A stretch of 64,000 nt of DNA from Paenibacillus paeoniae (GCF_003388735.1 NZ_QUBQ01000001.1:620001-684000), one strand, 5' to 3'. Shown: positions 9,273 to 18,414, numbered from the stretch's first letter. The notes: generated by a model not told the origin, from the letters alone. Translations and numbers: made by a program.

Positions 9273-10475
9273 TTATTTCGAAAATCCGCCTGCTAATTCT
9301 TTTTCCTTCCACCATACGGTGATGGCCAGACCAACGAACATGACGACAGCAGAGAAGAGGTACGGATAGTTGATGTTGATATCGAATAGCAATCCGCCCA
9401 TGGCAGGGCCGACGATATTGCCAAGGCTCGTATACGTAGAGTTCATGCCTGCGACATAGCCTTGCTCTTTGCCAGCAGCCTTGGACAAGTAAGAGGTCAA
9501 TGCCGGGCGTAGCAAGTCAAAGGCAAGGAAGATAAGACAAGTCACCCCAAGCACGAGCCAGAAACCGGAAACCATTGTGGACAGCACTGCCAAGACTACG
9601 CCTGCGATAAGGCATAGCTGAATCAATTTCTTTTCGCCGATTTTCTCGACCATCTTCCCGAACGCAAAGACCTGAACGACGACGCCGAAGATTGCGCTTA
9701 TCGTAATAATTGCGGCGATATCCTTAGGCGAGAAGCCGAACTTATGATCCGAGAACAAGCTGAAAATCGTTTCATATGCAGACAAACCGAAGGCAAGCAC
9801 AAATACGATCAGAAATGCAATAAAATAAATCGGTTTCAGTGATCTTCTCATATCGCCAAGGAAACTGGATTGATTAGACTGAGCTGATAGCTCTGTAATC
9901 TGCTCTTTGGTGAGTGTCTCTTTCAAGATAAAGATCGACATGATACAGGCCAGGAACGCAATTCCTGCTGCAAAAAAGAACGGCAGCCGAATCCCGTATT
10001 CTGCAATAAAACCGCCAATGCCAGGGCCTATGATGAATCCGGTGCTGATCGCTGCGGACAAGTAGCCCATTGCTTGCGGACGGTCTTCCATAGTTGTCAC
10101 ATCCGCAATGTATGCCGTAACGGCTGGCATGATGAACGCAGCGCTAATCCCTCCAAGAACCCTTGAAATGTATAACAAATAGACATGAGTGCCTAAACCA
10201 AAAATCAGTTCCGATATGGCGAATATGAATAAGCCGATGACGATCATTTTTTTGCGGCCGATACGGTCAACCCAACGTCCGGCGATCGGCGACATCAGGA
10301 GTTGTGCGACTGCGAATACGGCTACCAGGTAGCCCATCGTTTTGCCCGACAAACCCATTGTAGTCATGATCGACGGCATAACAGGAATGACAAGACCAAT
10401 ACCTAGAAAAGCGATAAATATGTTGCTGAGTAATATGACTAACACTGTTTTTTGTTGTTTGATACTTTTCTTCAT
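9273..10475 (-). CDS. MFS multidrug efflux transporter, NorA/Bmr type
   Basis: A 400-residue membrane protein with 12 predicted helices, a usual length for the drug:H+ antiporter-1 family. Motif A is visible as GRWVDRIGRKK (~66-76). The helix-5 motif C-like stretch GFIIGPGIGGF (~147-157) marks DHA1 drug antiporters, and the N-terminus IFIAFLGIGLVIPVMP is close to NorA. It probably exports hydrophobic cationic drugs or quinolones using the proton gradient. Its ATG lies 25 bp after the stop of a TetR regulator, so the two form an operon under likely autoregulation. A terminator follows. Confidence 0.88.
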   Translation of the reverse strand: MKKSIKQQKTVLVILLSNIFIAFLGIGLVIPVMPSIMTTMGLSGKTMGYLVAVFAVAQLLMSPIAGRWVDRIGRKKMIVIGLFIFAISELIFGLGTHVYLLYISRVLGGISAAFIMPAVTAYIADVTTMEDRPQAMGYLSAAISTGFIIGPGIGGFIAEYGIRLPFFFAAGIAFLACIMSIFILKETLTKEQITELSAQSNQSSFLGDMRRSLKPIYFIAFLIVFVLAFGLSAYETIFSLFSDHKFGFSPKDIAAIITISAIFGVVVQVFAFGKMVEKIGEKKLIQLCLIAGVVLAVLSTMVSGFWLVLGVTCLIFLAFDLLRPALTSYLSKAAGKEQGYVAGMNSTYTSLGNIVGPAMGGLLFDININYPYLFSAVVMFVGLAITVWWKEKELAGGFSK

Positions 10476-10500
10476 CTTTCTCTACCTCATTGTGTCAGAA

Positions 10501-11082
10501 TCAGTGATGTGAAATGCCTCTCCAAAATACAGACCAGCAAGCTTCCAGCTTATCTTTCAGTCGTTGCTCATCATTACCGTAAACAAGCTCAATCAAAATT
10601 GTGTCCACGACTCCTATAAAAGCTAGCGTCACGGATTTGGCATTCATTGCGACAATAGCATCGGCTTCAAGCCATTCCTTGAATTTGTTCTCCAGAATCG
10701 CTTGAACCGTAATTTCAATATCCATGACATCCGCGCCAACGTCTTTCGCTAGATGAGCCGGCGGGAAAAAGGTCATGCGCAGCCAAAATTTCAAATGCTC
10801 ATTCTGTTGAAACAGATCGATAGTCAGCTTCAGAAATCCGAACAGATCCTTCTCCGGATGAAGCGCGTCAATCCCGCTGAAATAAGTAAGCTTTGAAGAT
10901 AATTCGGTCTCCTTGGCATCGCGCAACACTTGCATAAATAAATCGTCTTTGCCTTTAAAATGGGCGTAAATCGACTGCTTCTTCATGCCTACTTCATCGG
11001 CAATCTGGGATAATGATGCCCCTTCATAACCATGTATGGTGAAGTATTTCAGTGCTGCCTCCTTAATTTCATCACTTTTCAT
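10501..11082 (-). CDS. TetR/AcrR family transcriptional regulator
   Basis: A 193-residue repressor. ATG 11082 is preferred to TTG 11097 because GGGGGCGG lies between them. Residues ~1-47 form the TetR helix-turn-helix (AALKYFTIHGYEGASLSQIA then KKQSIYAHFKGKDDLF). The C-terminal ~145 residues form the helical ligand-binding and dimer domain, containing an FWLRMTFFPPAHL segment typical of the subgroup next to multidrug pumps. It probably represses its own operon with the MFS gene. The 12-bp palindrome ACGAACGTTCGT at 11104-11115, about 20 bp upstream of the ATG, is the likely operator. The inducer is unknown. Confidence 0.88.
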   Translation of the reverse strand: MKSDEIKEAALKYFTIHGYEGASLSQIADEVGMKKQSIYAHFKGKDDLFMQVLRDAKETELSSKLTYFSGIDALHPEKDLFGFLKLTIDLFQQNEHLKFWLRMTFFPPAHLAKDVGADVMDIEITVQAILENKFKEWLEADAIVAMNAKSVTLAFIGVVDTILIELVYGNDEQRLKDKLEACWSVFWRGISHH

Positions 11083-11103
11083 GTTTACCGCCCCCAAGAA
11101 TTA

Positions 11104-11115
11104 ACGAACGTTCGT
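11104..11115. promoter_or_regulatory. Probable TetR operator
   Basis: Perfect 12-bp palindrome ACGAACGTTCGT just upstream of the tetR-type gene. Size, symmetry and place fit an autoregulatory TetR site; this is not proven. Confidence 0.6.
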
Positions 11116-11156
11116 CAGTCATCTTAACAAATAAAACCATGTTTCGCAACTGGAAA

Positions 11157-11178
11157 ATGCTTGGTCATGACCAAGCAT
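11157..11178. repeat. 22-bp perfect palindrome without a loop
   Basis: ATGCTTGGTCA joined directly to its reverse complement TGACCAAGCAT. With no loop and no T-tract it looks more like a protein-binding site than a terminator. It lies between the tetR-type gene and a forward gene. Confidence 0.6.
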
Positions 11179-11362
11179 ACCCTAATCGCAAGCTTTTCAT
11201 CAATGCAGCGTAAAGTCAGCTGTATGTGCTGCAATCCAGATGCTTTTTTTGACGAAAAGGGTGGAGGATATAGCTCGCCTCGTTTACAATAAATAGGAAT
11301 CTTAAGCTGAGGAGCAAATTGATGGTGTTTTTCGAACAGATTGATTGAAGCGGAGGGATAGC

Positions 11363-11695
11363 GTGCAGGCTCAAAGAGGGATATTGAGCAGAAAGGTTAA
11401 GCTTGGACTAGGAATCACTTTAGCCCTGATCATTGTGCTTGTGGTCACAAACCCAGGGGCTGGCGGTGATGCGAAGTATATGTCCTGGCTGGAGAAGGAA
11501 CACGGTATCTTCTGCACTTACGACCCTTTTCAATTGGTTTCTTGTGTACAGGCAGAAGAGGAATTGGACTGGCGATCAAGAGCAGTCAAGAATACCGGAC
11601 TTTATACCATTTATAAGGACCATTACAGGAAGCAGGATGGAAAATTCGTTAATATTCATGCTTTCGGGATGTTGAATATGTATTTCAATAGATGA
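11363..11695 (+). CDS. Small membrane-anchored protein, paralogue A
   Basis: A 110-residue protein. GTG 11363 is chosen because GGAGGGA lies at 11352-11358; a TTG at 11345 has no ribosome binding site. One N-terminal helix (LGLGITLALIIVLVV) is followed by TNPG and an outer domain containing WLEKEHGIFCTYD, a second Cys, NTGLYTIYKDHY and a C-terminal FGMLNMYFNR. The same blocks recur in the gene at 12347-12664, so the two are paralogues. The TNP motif just after the helix recalls DUF4359 proteins, but this is only a suggestion. The two cysteines may form a disulfide outside the cell. Confidence 0.65.
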   Translation: MQAQRGILSRKVKLGLGITLALIIVLVVTNPGAGGDAKYMSWLEKEHGIFCTYDPFQLVSCVQAEEELDWRSRAVKNTGLYTIYKDHYRKQDGKFVNIHAFGMLNMYFNR

Positions 11696-11748
11696 GCCGT
11701 AATATACGTGCAACATGAATAACAGTGCAATAGAAGGGAATCGATGAA

Positions 11749-12354
11749 GTGTCATATACCAAACCAGTCATTATTGACCCATATTATGCTCAACCAGAAT
11801 GGATAACCAGCGAAATAACAAGAAAAGAATTTGTCCCCTTATCTGCAGATGCAACCGATCATGATGTTGAGTTATTTTTGATTCTGTTATTCGGATTTAT
11901 GGGTATCCCTGTTGATCAATCATTCCAGCAGTCATTTGAAGAACTGTTGAGGCAAGAGGAAGTTGCACTTTCAGGCGGGATAGCCTTTTTTCAAGATGAG
12001 CAGAGGTTTGTATTGCCAAGCTGCTGTTGTGGGGTAGAGGGGATCTCGGAAATTATCCACTCGATTCAGAAACAACAAAGCCCATGGCTGGGACATGACC
12101 CATTTCCAGGGATTACATATGAAGGGGATAAAGCTTTTGTTTGGTCGGATGATCCAGAATCTTGCGTGAGCAAGGGAGAAATGCCTATTGTTTTCGACTA
12201 CAATGAACTTATAACCAGCCTTGAGAAATCTGTGGAAGCCATGAATCAATTTATTGATGGTCCCCTATACGAATGGATTGGCAAGAGAGACATGTTGATT
12301 GCTGATGCGGTAAGAGATCAAATGAAAAAATGGTTGGTGAAGGACAGTGAATAG
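11749..12354 (+). CDS. Hypothetical cytosolic protein
   Basis: A 201-residue acidic protein, GTG start at 11749, with no signal peptide or long hydrophobic span. Distinct features are a Cys triplet (LPSCCCGVEG, ~90-99), WLGHDPFPGITYEGDKAFVW and a helical C-terminus. I recognise no family. Its last 8 bases overlap the next gene, implying translational coupling with paralogue B. The two paralogous anchored proteins flank it, so the three genes may be a functional set, possibly an immunity-like cluster, but nothing in the sequence proves that. Confidence 0.6.
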   Translation: MSYTKPVIIDPYYAQPEWITSEITRKEFVPLSADATDHDVELFLILLFGFMGIPVDQSFQQSFEELLRQEEVALSGGIAFFQDEQRFVLPSCCCGVEGISEIIHSIQKQQSPWLGHDPFPGITYEGDKAFVWSDDPESCVSKGEMPIVFDYNELITSLEKSVEAMNQFIDGPLYEWIGKRDMLIADAVRDQMKKWLVKDSE

Positions 12355-12664
12355 AAAACTGAAATTATCAATGGGCATAACTATGATTACTTTCATTATT
12401 CTAGGATACACAAATCCGGGTTTTGACGATATCAGGTTTGCGAAATGGTTGGAGAAGGAGCACGGGATATACTGCACTTATGATGGCAACCTGAGAGCTT
12501 GCAAGCAAATCATAGACAATACAGAAAAGAATATTAGGAATAATTCAGGCGGTCGCACGAATACAGGATTGTATACGGAATACAGGCGTAATGTCACATT
12601 CGAAACTGGCGAGAGAACGGAAATCAGGGCACTAGGTCTATTAAATATGATTTTCAATAAATAA
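12347..12664 (+). CDS. Small membrane-anchored protein, paralogue B
   Basis: A 105-residue protein, GTG at 12347 overlapping the previous stop. Its layout is that of the protein at 11363-11695: N-terminal helix (ITMITFIILGY), TNPGFDD, KWLEKEHGIYCTYDG, a second Cys, TNTGLYTEYRRN and a LGLLNMIFNK C-terminus. The shared Cys pair and the conserved C-terminus show that the two copies come from a duplication. The function is unknown. Confidence 0.65.
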   Translation: MNRKLKLSMGITMITFIILGYTNPGFDDIRFAKWLEKEHGIYCTYDGNLRACKQIIDNTEKNIRNNSGGRTNTGLYTEYRRNVTFETGERTEIRALGLLNMIFNK

Positions 12665-12686
12665 GTAGAATGACGGCGTTCTATGA

Positions 12687-12950
12687 GTGGGAGGTTATTC
12701 CGGACGGAATTGGCGGTACCCTTACGTTACTGCAGAATTCGTAATTTATGTTCCTGATAGTGGTGCTGTCGAATCGACTATTATGGATTTTATATGGGAG
12801 GAAGAGAACAGAAATATTACATTCATTAGAAGTTGGCTTGTGGACAGATGTGGGGAACCACGGGAATTGATTAACAAGAACCATGATGAGGAAGAGTTTC
12901 GGGGAAAATCGGAAGGCTACTGCATAGATGAGTTTCTGGATCTTAATTAG
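12687..12950 (+). CDS. Small hypothetical protein, possibly frameshifted
   Basis: An 87-codon frame with a credible protein core (YPYVTAEFVIYVPDSGAV, then WEEENRNITFIRSW) but no ribosome binding site before its GTG. A better start, ATG 12670, opens another frame reading MTAFYEWEVIPDGIGGT, which would join the core smoothly if one base were gained or lost near 12720. The gene may therefore be a 94-residue protein broken by one frameshift, or the frameshift may be a sequencing error. No family is recognised. Confidence 0.4.
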   Translation: MGGYSGRNWRYPYVTAEFVIYVPDSGAVESTIMDFIWEEENRNITFIRSWLVDRCGEPRELINKNHDEEEFRGKSEGYCIDEFLDLN

Positions 12951-13078
12951 TCTATGATGCAGCTTCTCTGAAAAATTAGGTCCATATGTTCTTTATAAAG
13001 AACATCAATCCTGCTATAGTTAAAGTGAGCGGTTATGTCTATTCTGATAATATCTACCGTCAAGCTGGGAGGATTACG

Positions 13079-15370
13079 ATGAAATGGTTCATTTGGAGCG
13101 CGGTTGTTGCGATGCATGTTTCGCTATGGTCACAGACTGGAGCGGGTACACAGTTCCTGCGCGGGTTCACGACTACTATTTACGATATTGCGGCAGCAGC
13201 TGTAACGCCATTAAGTGACAAGAGCAAAGCCGGAATCGCACTTGCCAAAAGTGAATTACCGAAGGGAGCCGCGCTTGCGGATGAAAAGCTGACGCCGCAT
13301 GTGATTGATCTGAAGAAGTGGGGCATTCTCAATAATGGAACAAAGCCAATCGAGACGACAAAAGGCATCAACAAGGCGCTGCAATGGGCGAAACAAAATA
13401 AAATTCAGTCGGTCACTTTACCTGGGGGCACCTATCTCATAGACAAAAACAGCTACATTAACATGGTAAGCAACATGGTATTTGATCTCCCGAAAGATGT
13501 CATCATTCAGAAAGAGACAAACGCCAAGGAGTTTTACCATACGTTCTATATCGGGGTCGGCGTTGAGAACGTCGTGCTTCGAGGCGGCAGCTACAAGGGC
13601 GACAAAGAAACGCATGATTATAAAAAGAAAGACAGCCCGCATTCTGCCGGCACGCATGAGAGCGGCTACGGCATTACGATTGAGGGCGCGAACGCCGTTA
13701 CGATTGACGGAGTGAAAGCGACGGAGTTTACAGGCGATGGCCTGATGATCGGCGGGCACGGCAAGCTCATTATGGACTTGTATGCAGCAAGCTTTGTATC
13801 GGGCGAAATAAATGACAAAGGAAAGGCTGTCGCGAATAAGCAAAAGATCAGAACCAAGCAGCCGATCAGCCTCAGTCATTCCCTGCTGCAATCGCAGAAG
13901 AAGTTCGAGATTACGAACAATATTAAGCTTCCCGGCACATTCGACCTTGTGTTTCTGGACAAAACCGGCAAGTTCGTAGAACTGGTGAAGGACAAGAAAG
14001 TACGGGAAACGATTGCAATCCCGGATAAAGCCGCGAGCGTACATCTTATTTTCCAGAAAGCCGACAGCAAAGACGCTTATATTGAGCTATGGAGCCGAAC
14101 GGTCAGCTCCGATATTGTGGTGAAAAACTCGGAGTTTGCTTATAACCGAAGACAAGGCATCACCGTAGGCGGAGCTGACCGGGTGCTGATTCAAAATAAC
14201 GAGCTGCATCATATGAAAGGCACGCTTCCCCAATCCGGCATCGATGTAGAAGGCGGCTATCATTATAATGGACACTTTAACAGCAACATTTACATAAAAG
14301 ACAATGATTTTCACAGCAACGCATCCTATGATTTGATCCTGTATGATGGAGCCGGGGCGTTGGTTGAAGGCAATCGGATGCGCTCTAAGGGCGTCATCGG
14401 GCTGGCGATATCGGAACCTTTCGAGGGAGCGGTTATTCAAAACAATCATTTCGACGGCTCCCGCATCATGGCGTATCACAATGCAACGTTTATCGGCAAT
14501 CGAGTAGATCGTGCGCTTGCTTCCTTTATTGGTACAAACGTGACGATAGACGGTATGGTGTTGACCGATGCAGTTCTATCGCTGTCTTCGAAAGACGCGT
14601 TCGGGATCAAGGTTTCCAATGTTACGATTACGAGCAAAGACAAGAAGCTGGAGTCCGGCCTGGCCCTATGGGGCAAGAAGCTGCGGCTGGACAATATTAC
14701 GATTACGGGGGAATCTGCCCTGCGAACCGTGACAGGCGGCATTGAGCCGGGAAGTATCATTAACAACCTGAAGGTACGTGGATTCAATTCGACGTATGGC
14801 GTATCGCTACCGCCGGCGACGTACAATAACTGCGAGTTCACAGGAGCGGAGGGCGCGAATCATGGCTCAATCGGCGTTAGTCTGGCCGGGAAGTATGTAT
14901 TCGACAATTGCACCTTCAACCTTAGCAAATCAGCTTGGACAGGTATTTCTGCCGATCATGCGAAGCTGGATTTGACGGTGAAGAACTCTACGTTCAATCT
15001 GCTGGGCAATACACAAGCCATCAGCGTACAATCGGCCAAAAATGTTCTGATCGAAAATAATACAATAACGGGCAATGCCCTAACGTCAGACAAGGTTGAG
15101 CTCATTAAGCTCAATGACTATTGGAAGCGGAATGAGAAGCATGATATATTGGCTGCCGCCATACGTGGCAATGAGATTATCACCAACATTCCAGCCATCG
15201 GCATCTCGACTACTTATGCAGGTACTGGTGCGCCTTCTTACACGGTAGAGAATAACAAATTGACGAATGCCCTGCTTGCTCTTAAAGACAATGATGCCGT
15301 CAGCCAAAATGAATCCGTCAGCACAAGCACGAATGCAGCCAACGGTGCGGAACAGTCGGAAGCCAAGTAA
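13079..15370 (+). CDS. Secreted right-handed parallel beta-helix protein
   Basis: A 763-residue protein. ATG 13079 is chosen because GGGAGG (13067-13072) precedes it and the new N-terminus (MKWFIWSAVVAMHVSLW) is signal-like. After a linker, residues ~75-110 (IDLKKWGILNNG...TKGINKALQWAK) match the entry segment of pectate-lyase-3/beta-helix proteins. A long series of NosD-like repeats follows: IQNNELHH, IKDNDFHSN, VEGNRMRS, IQNNHFDG and IENNTITG. A beta-sandwich-like insert (~240-345) interrupts them. Such proteins bind or cut polysaccharides at the surface, but I see no catalytic residues that decide between lyase, epimerase and hydrolase. It stands alone, with no partner genes for sugar use. 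Confidence 0.75.
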   Translation: MKWFIWSAVVAMHVSLWSQTGAGTQFLRGFTTTIYDIAAAAVTPLSDKSKAGIALAKSELPKGAALADEKLTPHVIDLKKWGILNNGTKPIETTKGINKALQWAKQNKIQSVTLPGGTYLIDKNSYINMVSNMVFDLPKDVIIQKETNAKEFYHTFYIGVGVENVVLRGGSYKGDKETHDYKKKDSPHSAGTHESGYGITIEGANAVTIDGVKATEFTGDGLMIGGHGKLIMDLYAASFVSGEINDKGKAVANKQKIRTKQPISLSHSLLQSQKKFEITNNIKLPGTFDLVFLDKTGKFVELVKDKKVRETIAIPDKAASVHLIFQKADSKDAYIELWSRTVSSDIVVKNSEFAYNRRQGITVGGADRVLIQNNELHHMKGTLPQSGIDVEGGYHYNGHFNSNIYIKDNDFHSNASYDLILYDGAGALVEGNRMRSKGVIGLAISEPFEGAVIQNNHFDGSRIMAYHNATFIGNRVDRALASFIGTNVTIDGMVLTDAVLSLSSKDAFGIKVSNVTITSKDKKLESGLALWGKKLRLDNITITGESALRTVTGGIEPGSIINNLKVRGFNSTYGVSLPPATYNNCEFTGAEGANHGSIGVSLAGKYVFDNCTFNLSKSAWTGISADHAKLDLTVKNSTFNLLGNTQAISVQSAKNVLIENNTITGNALTSDKVELIKLNDYWKRNEKHDILAAAIRGNEIITNIPAIGISTTYAGTGAPSYTVENNKLTNALLALKDNDAVSQNESVSTSTNAANGAEQSEAK

Positions 15371-15445
15371 CGGATAACGTTCAGTCCAGATGCTAGATCC
15401 CTCACACCGTGCATATATATGGCCTAAAGAGGGAGAGTGATCTGG

Positions 15446-15793
15446 GTGATTCGTCAAGTAAGCCGTTACTTTCAACTTAAGAGCAAGCAGAAGGAAATCG
15501 AGCAGGAGCTTCAGGAGCTACGCAATGAAATATTGGCCCACTGCGAGCAGCAAGGGATTAGCGAAACCACAGTCGGGGGTTACCAGGTAAAGCTGGTGAA
15601 GCAGGAGCGGAAGGAATATGATGACACACGATTGTCAGAGGCTCTTCCTGATCCGCAATTATGGCGGCTTCTATCCAAGCCCGACCCCTCCCGAATCTCC
15701 AGCCTGCTCAAGCTAAAGGTATTATCGGAGGATCAGCTGAAAGATACGTATGTGACGAAGCAAGTGACTTTGTTGCAGATCGATAAGAGGTAG
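15446..15793 (+). CDS. Small coiled-coil protein, Gp157-like
   Basis: About 115 residues; GTG 15446 (or GTG 15437) follows GAGGGAG. Residues ~10-40 are a coiled coil (KQKEIEQELQELRNEIL), then VGGYQVKLVKQERKEYDD and a C-terminal domain with DPQLWRLLSKPD and YVTKQVTLLQI. The order of coiled coil then beta hairpin resembles siphovirus Gp157-type proteins and small recombination accessory proteins. No other phage gene is nearby, so it is best called uncharacterised. Confidence 0.55.
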   Translation: MIRQVSRYFQLKSKQKEIEQELQELRNEILAHCEQQGISETTVGGYQVKLVKQERKEYDDTRLSEALPDPQLWRLLSKPDPSRISSLLKLKVLSEDQLKDTYVTKQVTLLQIDKR

Positions 15794-15808
15794 CCGTTAA
15801 TGGTATAA

Positions 15809-15851
15809 GGCATTCTTGCTCTGTTTAAGACGGAGAAGGATGTCTTTTTTA
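15809..15851 (+). terminator. Intrinsic terminator
   Basis: GCATTCTTGCTCTGT pairs imperfectly with ACGGAGAAGGATGT and is followed by CTTTTTT, just after the preceding stop. Confidence 0.55.
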
Positions 15852-15943
15852 TGGCTTATGCAAAAAGGTGAAGGCGAGGAATGATGCTGCGCCATAATTC
15901 GCATACTAATCCGGTTACTTTATGAATCAGGAGTTGGACTGGA

Positions 15944-16873
15944 ATGGGATGGAGTGGACTGTTAGCTGTTCTGATCGCACTGCATCAGTGGATTTATCCG
16001 AATTTATTGATTGAGTCCCGCGGAGAAGTCGTGACAGACAACGTATCGATGTCTGATTACACCTATCCCTTGCCGGTTGGCCCGCTTGTGAATGAGGATC
16101 GGCTGAACAAGCTGATGGATAGCATAGCTGGGGCGGTAGAACGTGAGCCGATTAATGCAACACTCGACGGAGCGGGACGAATTGTGCCGGAGCGCCCGGG
16201 ACTCAAGCTGGAGCGCAACGCGTTCAAACGATTGTTTTACGGTTATATGCTGGAAGGCGAGCCGGTTCGACTGGAGGTTCCGCTGCGGAATATCTATCCC
16301 CGGGTAGACAGCGAGGTGCTGTCGGGCATCAAAGTGAGGCAGATCGGACAATATGCAACCTATTACAATAGCCGCAACCGCAACCGTTCCTCCAACATCG
16401 CACTGGCCGCACAAGCGATCAACAACCATGTCGTGTTTCCTGGAGAGCGGTTTTCATTCAATGGAATTGTTGGCATGAGGACGAAGGAGAAGGGGTATCT
16501 TCGCGCGCCGGTTATTGTCAGAGGCGAGATGTACGAGGATATTGGAGGCGGCATCTGTCAAATCTCCTCTACCTTGTTCAACGCTGTTGATCGGGCGGGA
16601 CTGACGATCGTGGAGAGATATTCCCATAGCCGGGCTGTTCATTATGTTCCTTCTGGGCGTGACGCGACGGTGAGTTGGTACGGTCCTGACTTCGTCTTCG
16701 AGAATCGCTATGACCAGCCCGTTCTGATTCGGGCGTATGCCCATGCGGGAACGGCCAGCATCTCGATCTATTCTTCTGAGCTTCTGGAGCTGCAGCCTCG
16801 GGATGTGCCCGGCGCATCGAGGCAGTTGCCCGAGGAAGTCAAGATGGATGAGCGAAGCGTCATTGTTGAATAA
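15944..16873 (+). CDS. VanW family protein
   Basis: A 309-residue protein with a short N-terminal hydrophobic helix, so probably membrane-tethered and facing out. Residues ~135-265 hold the VanW domain with its hallmarks: ALAAQAINNHVVFPGERFSF, then GGGICQISSTLFNA and YSHSRAVHYVPSGRDATVSW. A partial upstream YoaR-like domain covers ~50-130. VanW occurs in some vanB-type clusters, but most spore formers carry free-standing copies of unknown role. There is no vancomycin resistance gene nearby, so no resistance is implied. It appears to be transcribed alone. Confidence 0.85.
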   Translation: MGWSGLLAVLIALHQWIYPNLLIESRGEVVTDNVSMSDYTYPLPVGPLVNEDRLNKLMDSIAGAVEREPINATLDGAGRIVPERPGLKLERNAFKRLFYGYMLEGEPVRLEVPLRNIYPRVDSEVLSGIKVRQIGQYATYYNSRNRNRSSNIALAAQAINNHVVFPGERFSFNGIVGMRTKEKGYLRAPVIVRGEMYEDIGGGICQISSTLFNAVDRAGLTIVERYSHSRAVHYVPSGRDATVSWYGPDFVFENRYDQPVLIRAYAHAGTASISIYSSELLELQPRDVPGASRQLPEEVKMDERSVIVE

Positions 16874-17069
16874 GTCTGATAAGGGTAACTGGAGATCGGA
16901 AACGGAGGTGCAGGATAACAATTCTGTATCTTCTTTTTTTTGCGTATAATGCATGATTTTTAAGATGCTTTGTGGCAGCGCAACTTTTATTCTCATAAAT
17001 AGTACCAAGTCCTAATACCCTATTATATAATTATGGTTGAGATTACCATCATGACGGGAGGTAATAGGC

Positions 17070-17576
17070 ATGAATCAAGTTCAATCATTTGAACAGGCTC
17101 TACTGACAACAAGAGAGCAATTATGGCATGAGATATCATCCCTGAAGGAAGAAGAACTCAATCGTGTAGTGAACGAAAGCACATGGAGCATCGGACAGAT
17201 TGTCAATCATTTGTGGAAGACAGAAACGTTGTTCAGCAAGGCGATTTTATACGGATTGAAGCGAAATGCGTTATCTAACACCGAGCGAAAACCGATTGAA
17301 GTCGTCTTGGATCCATCTGTGAAATACCAGGCGCCTGCCGTTGCTGAGCCGGATGTGGGGCCTTTCGAGCTCGCTCCCATCATTCAACTGCTAGGTGATT
17401 CAAGAGTTCAATTGTTAAAGGTGCTAGGCAAGGTCGATGATATAGCGATCTTAAAGGGGCTTGCCTTCCATCATCCCCGATTTGGAGATTTGCCGCTGGA
17501 TCAATGGGTCGAGCTGTTATATATGCATGAGCAGCGGCATATCGAGCAGATCAAAGGGATAAAGGCACTTTATTAA
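17070..17576 (+). CDS. DinB superfamily protein
   Basis: A 168-residue four-helix-bundle protein. Family metal-ligand positions are visible as His in IGQIVNHLWKTE (~47) and two His in YMHEQRHIEQ (~152 and 156). DinB/YfiT proteins bind a divalent metal and many act as thiol-dependent transferases (bacillithiol S-transferases in Bacillus); some are of unknown role. ATG 17070 follows GGGAGG. A strong terminator follows, so it is monocistronic. A second DinB family gene lies at 48324-48803. Confidence 0.8.
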   Translation: MNQVQSFEQALLTTREQLWHEISSLKEEELNRVVNESTWSIGQIVNHLWKTETLFSKAILYGLKRNALSNTERKPIEVVLDPSVKYQAPAVAEPDVGPFELAPIIQLLGDSRVQLLKVLGKVDDIAILKGLAFHHPRFGDLPLDQWVELLYMHEQRHIEQIKGIKALY

Positions 17577-17605
17577 GTACAGCTGCCCGCAGGTCGATAT
17601 AATAG

Positions 17606-17666
17606 ACTCCCCCTTAAGCAGTTCGGTTTAATCATTAAACTGAACTGCTTAAGGGGGAGTTATTTT
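17606..17666. terminator. Strong long-stem terminator
   Basis: ACTCCCCCTTAAGCAGTTC pairs with GAACTGCTTAAGGGGGAGT, nearly perfect over 24 bp, then TTATTTTT. It follows the DinB gene. Confidence 0.85.
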
Positions 17667-17841
17667 TGTCGAAAAAAAGGAATACGATGCAGTGGAGAAG
17701 TCTTAAGTATCACGTTGTTCAAGGACAAAGGGGACGAACCTCCACAATTTGTTGAAAAACATAGAAAAGTTGGCATTTTCCGAGAAAAACCGCTATAATT
17801 CTTTATTAAGAACAATAATAGAGTAAGGCGGTGGGAGATTC

Positions 17842-18414
17842 TTGATCATACTTGTAGAAAATGAGAGAGAGCAAAGAGAGTTCGACAAATTGTGGATGAA
17901 AGTGTGGGATGAAAAAGGATTCCAGTATGAAAAAACGGAAGGGGACGCGTATTTGCTGTATGTAGACGGCAGGCCGGCAGGTACGGCACAATTCACTCCT
18001 TATGATCCGTTTGGCTCAGAAGAGCTGAACCGCGTGTTTGATTTTAGTAGAATTGATCGCATCCGGCGACATCACCGGCAAGTGTTCGTCATTGATAAAT
18101 TCGCAATAGCGAAGGAGTACAGATCCAGCTCGGCGCTGGACCTGCTCATGTACAATCTGTTCGATTATGCGGAGACGCGGCAGAAGCTGTTCGCGATTGC
18201 TTTGCTAGACCCGCTGTTGTACAGGCTGATCCGGTTTCACTATCATTTTCGGGTCGAGAAGGTTGGGGAGCGGACGATGTACAAGGGCGCGGAGGTCATT
18301 CCCGTCCTGATCGACAGCAATTATTTTTTAAATCGTAAATGGGATTATGACTGGTATCGCAAGGCGGCGGTTGAGCTTGGCGGGGAGAAGCATTTGGTTC
18401 CCGAGATGGTCTAA
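17842..18414 (+). CDS. GNAT-fold acetyltransferase-like protein
   Basis: A 190-residue protein starting with TTG 17842 behind GTGGGAG. The layout fits an acyltransferase of the GNAT/autoinducer-synthase fold: GDAYLLYVDGRPAGTAQF (beta hairpin), then FVIDKFAIAKEYRSSSALDLLMY, where a strand is followed by the acyl-CoA-binding turn and helix, and a C-terminal YHFRVEKVGERTMYKG. The canonical GxGxA pyrophosphate loop is replaced by RSSSA, as in the FeeM/LuxI-like branch. The acyl donor and acceptor are unknown. Confidence 0.6.
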   Translation: MIILVENEREQREFDKLWMKVWDEKGFQYEKTEGDAYLLYVDGRPAGTAQFTPYDPFGSEELNRVFDFSRIDRIRRHHRQVFVIDKFAIAKEYRSSSALDLLMYNLFDYAETRQKLFAIALLDPLLYRLIRFHYHFRVEKVGERTMYKGAEVIPVLIDSNYFLNRKWDYDWYRKAAVELGGEKHLVPEMV

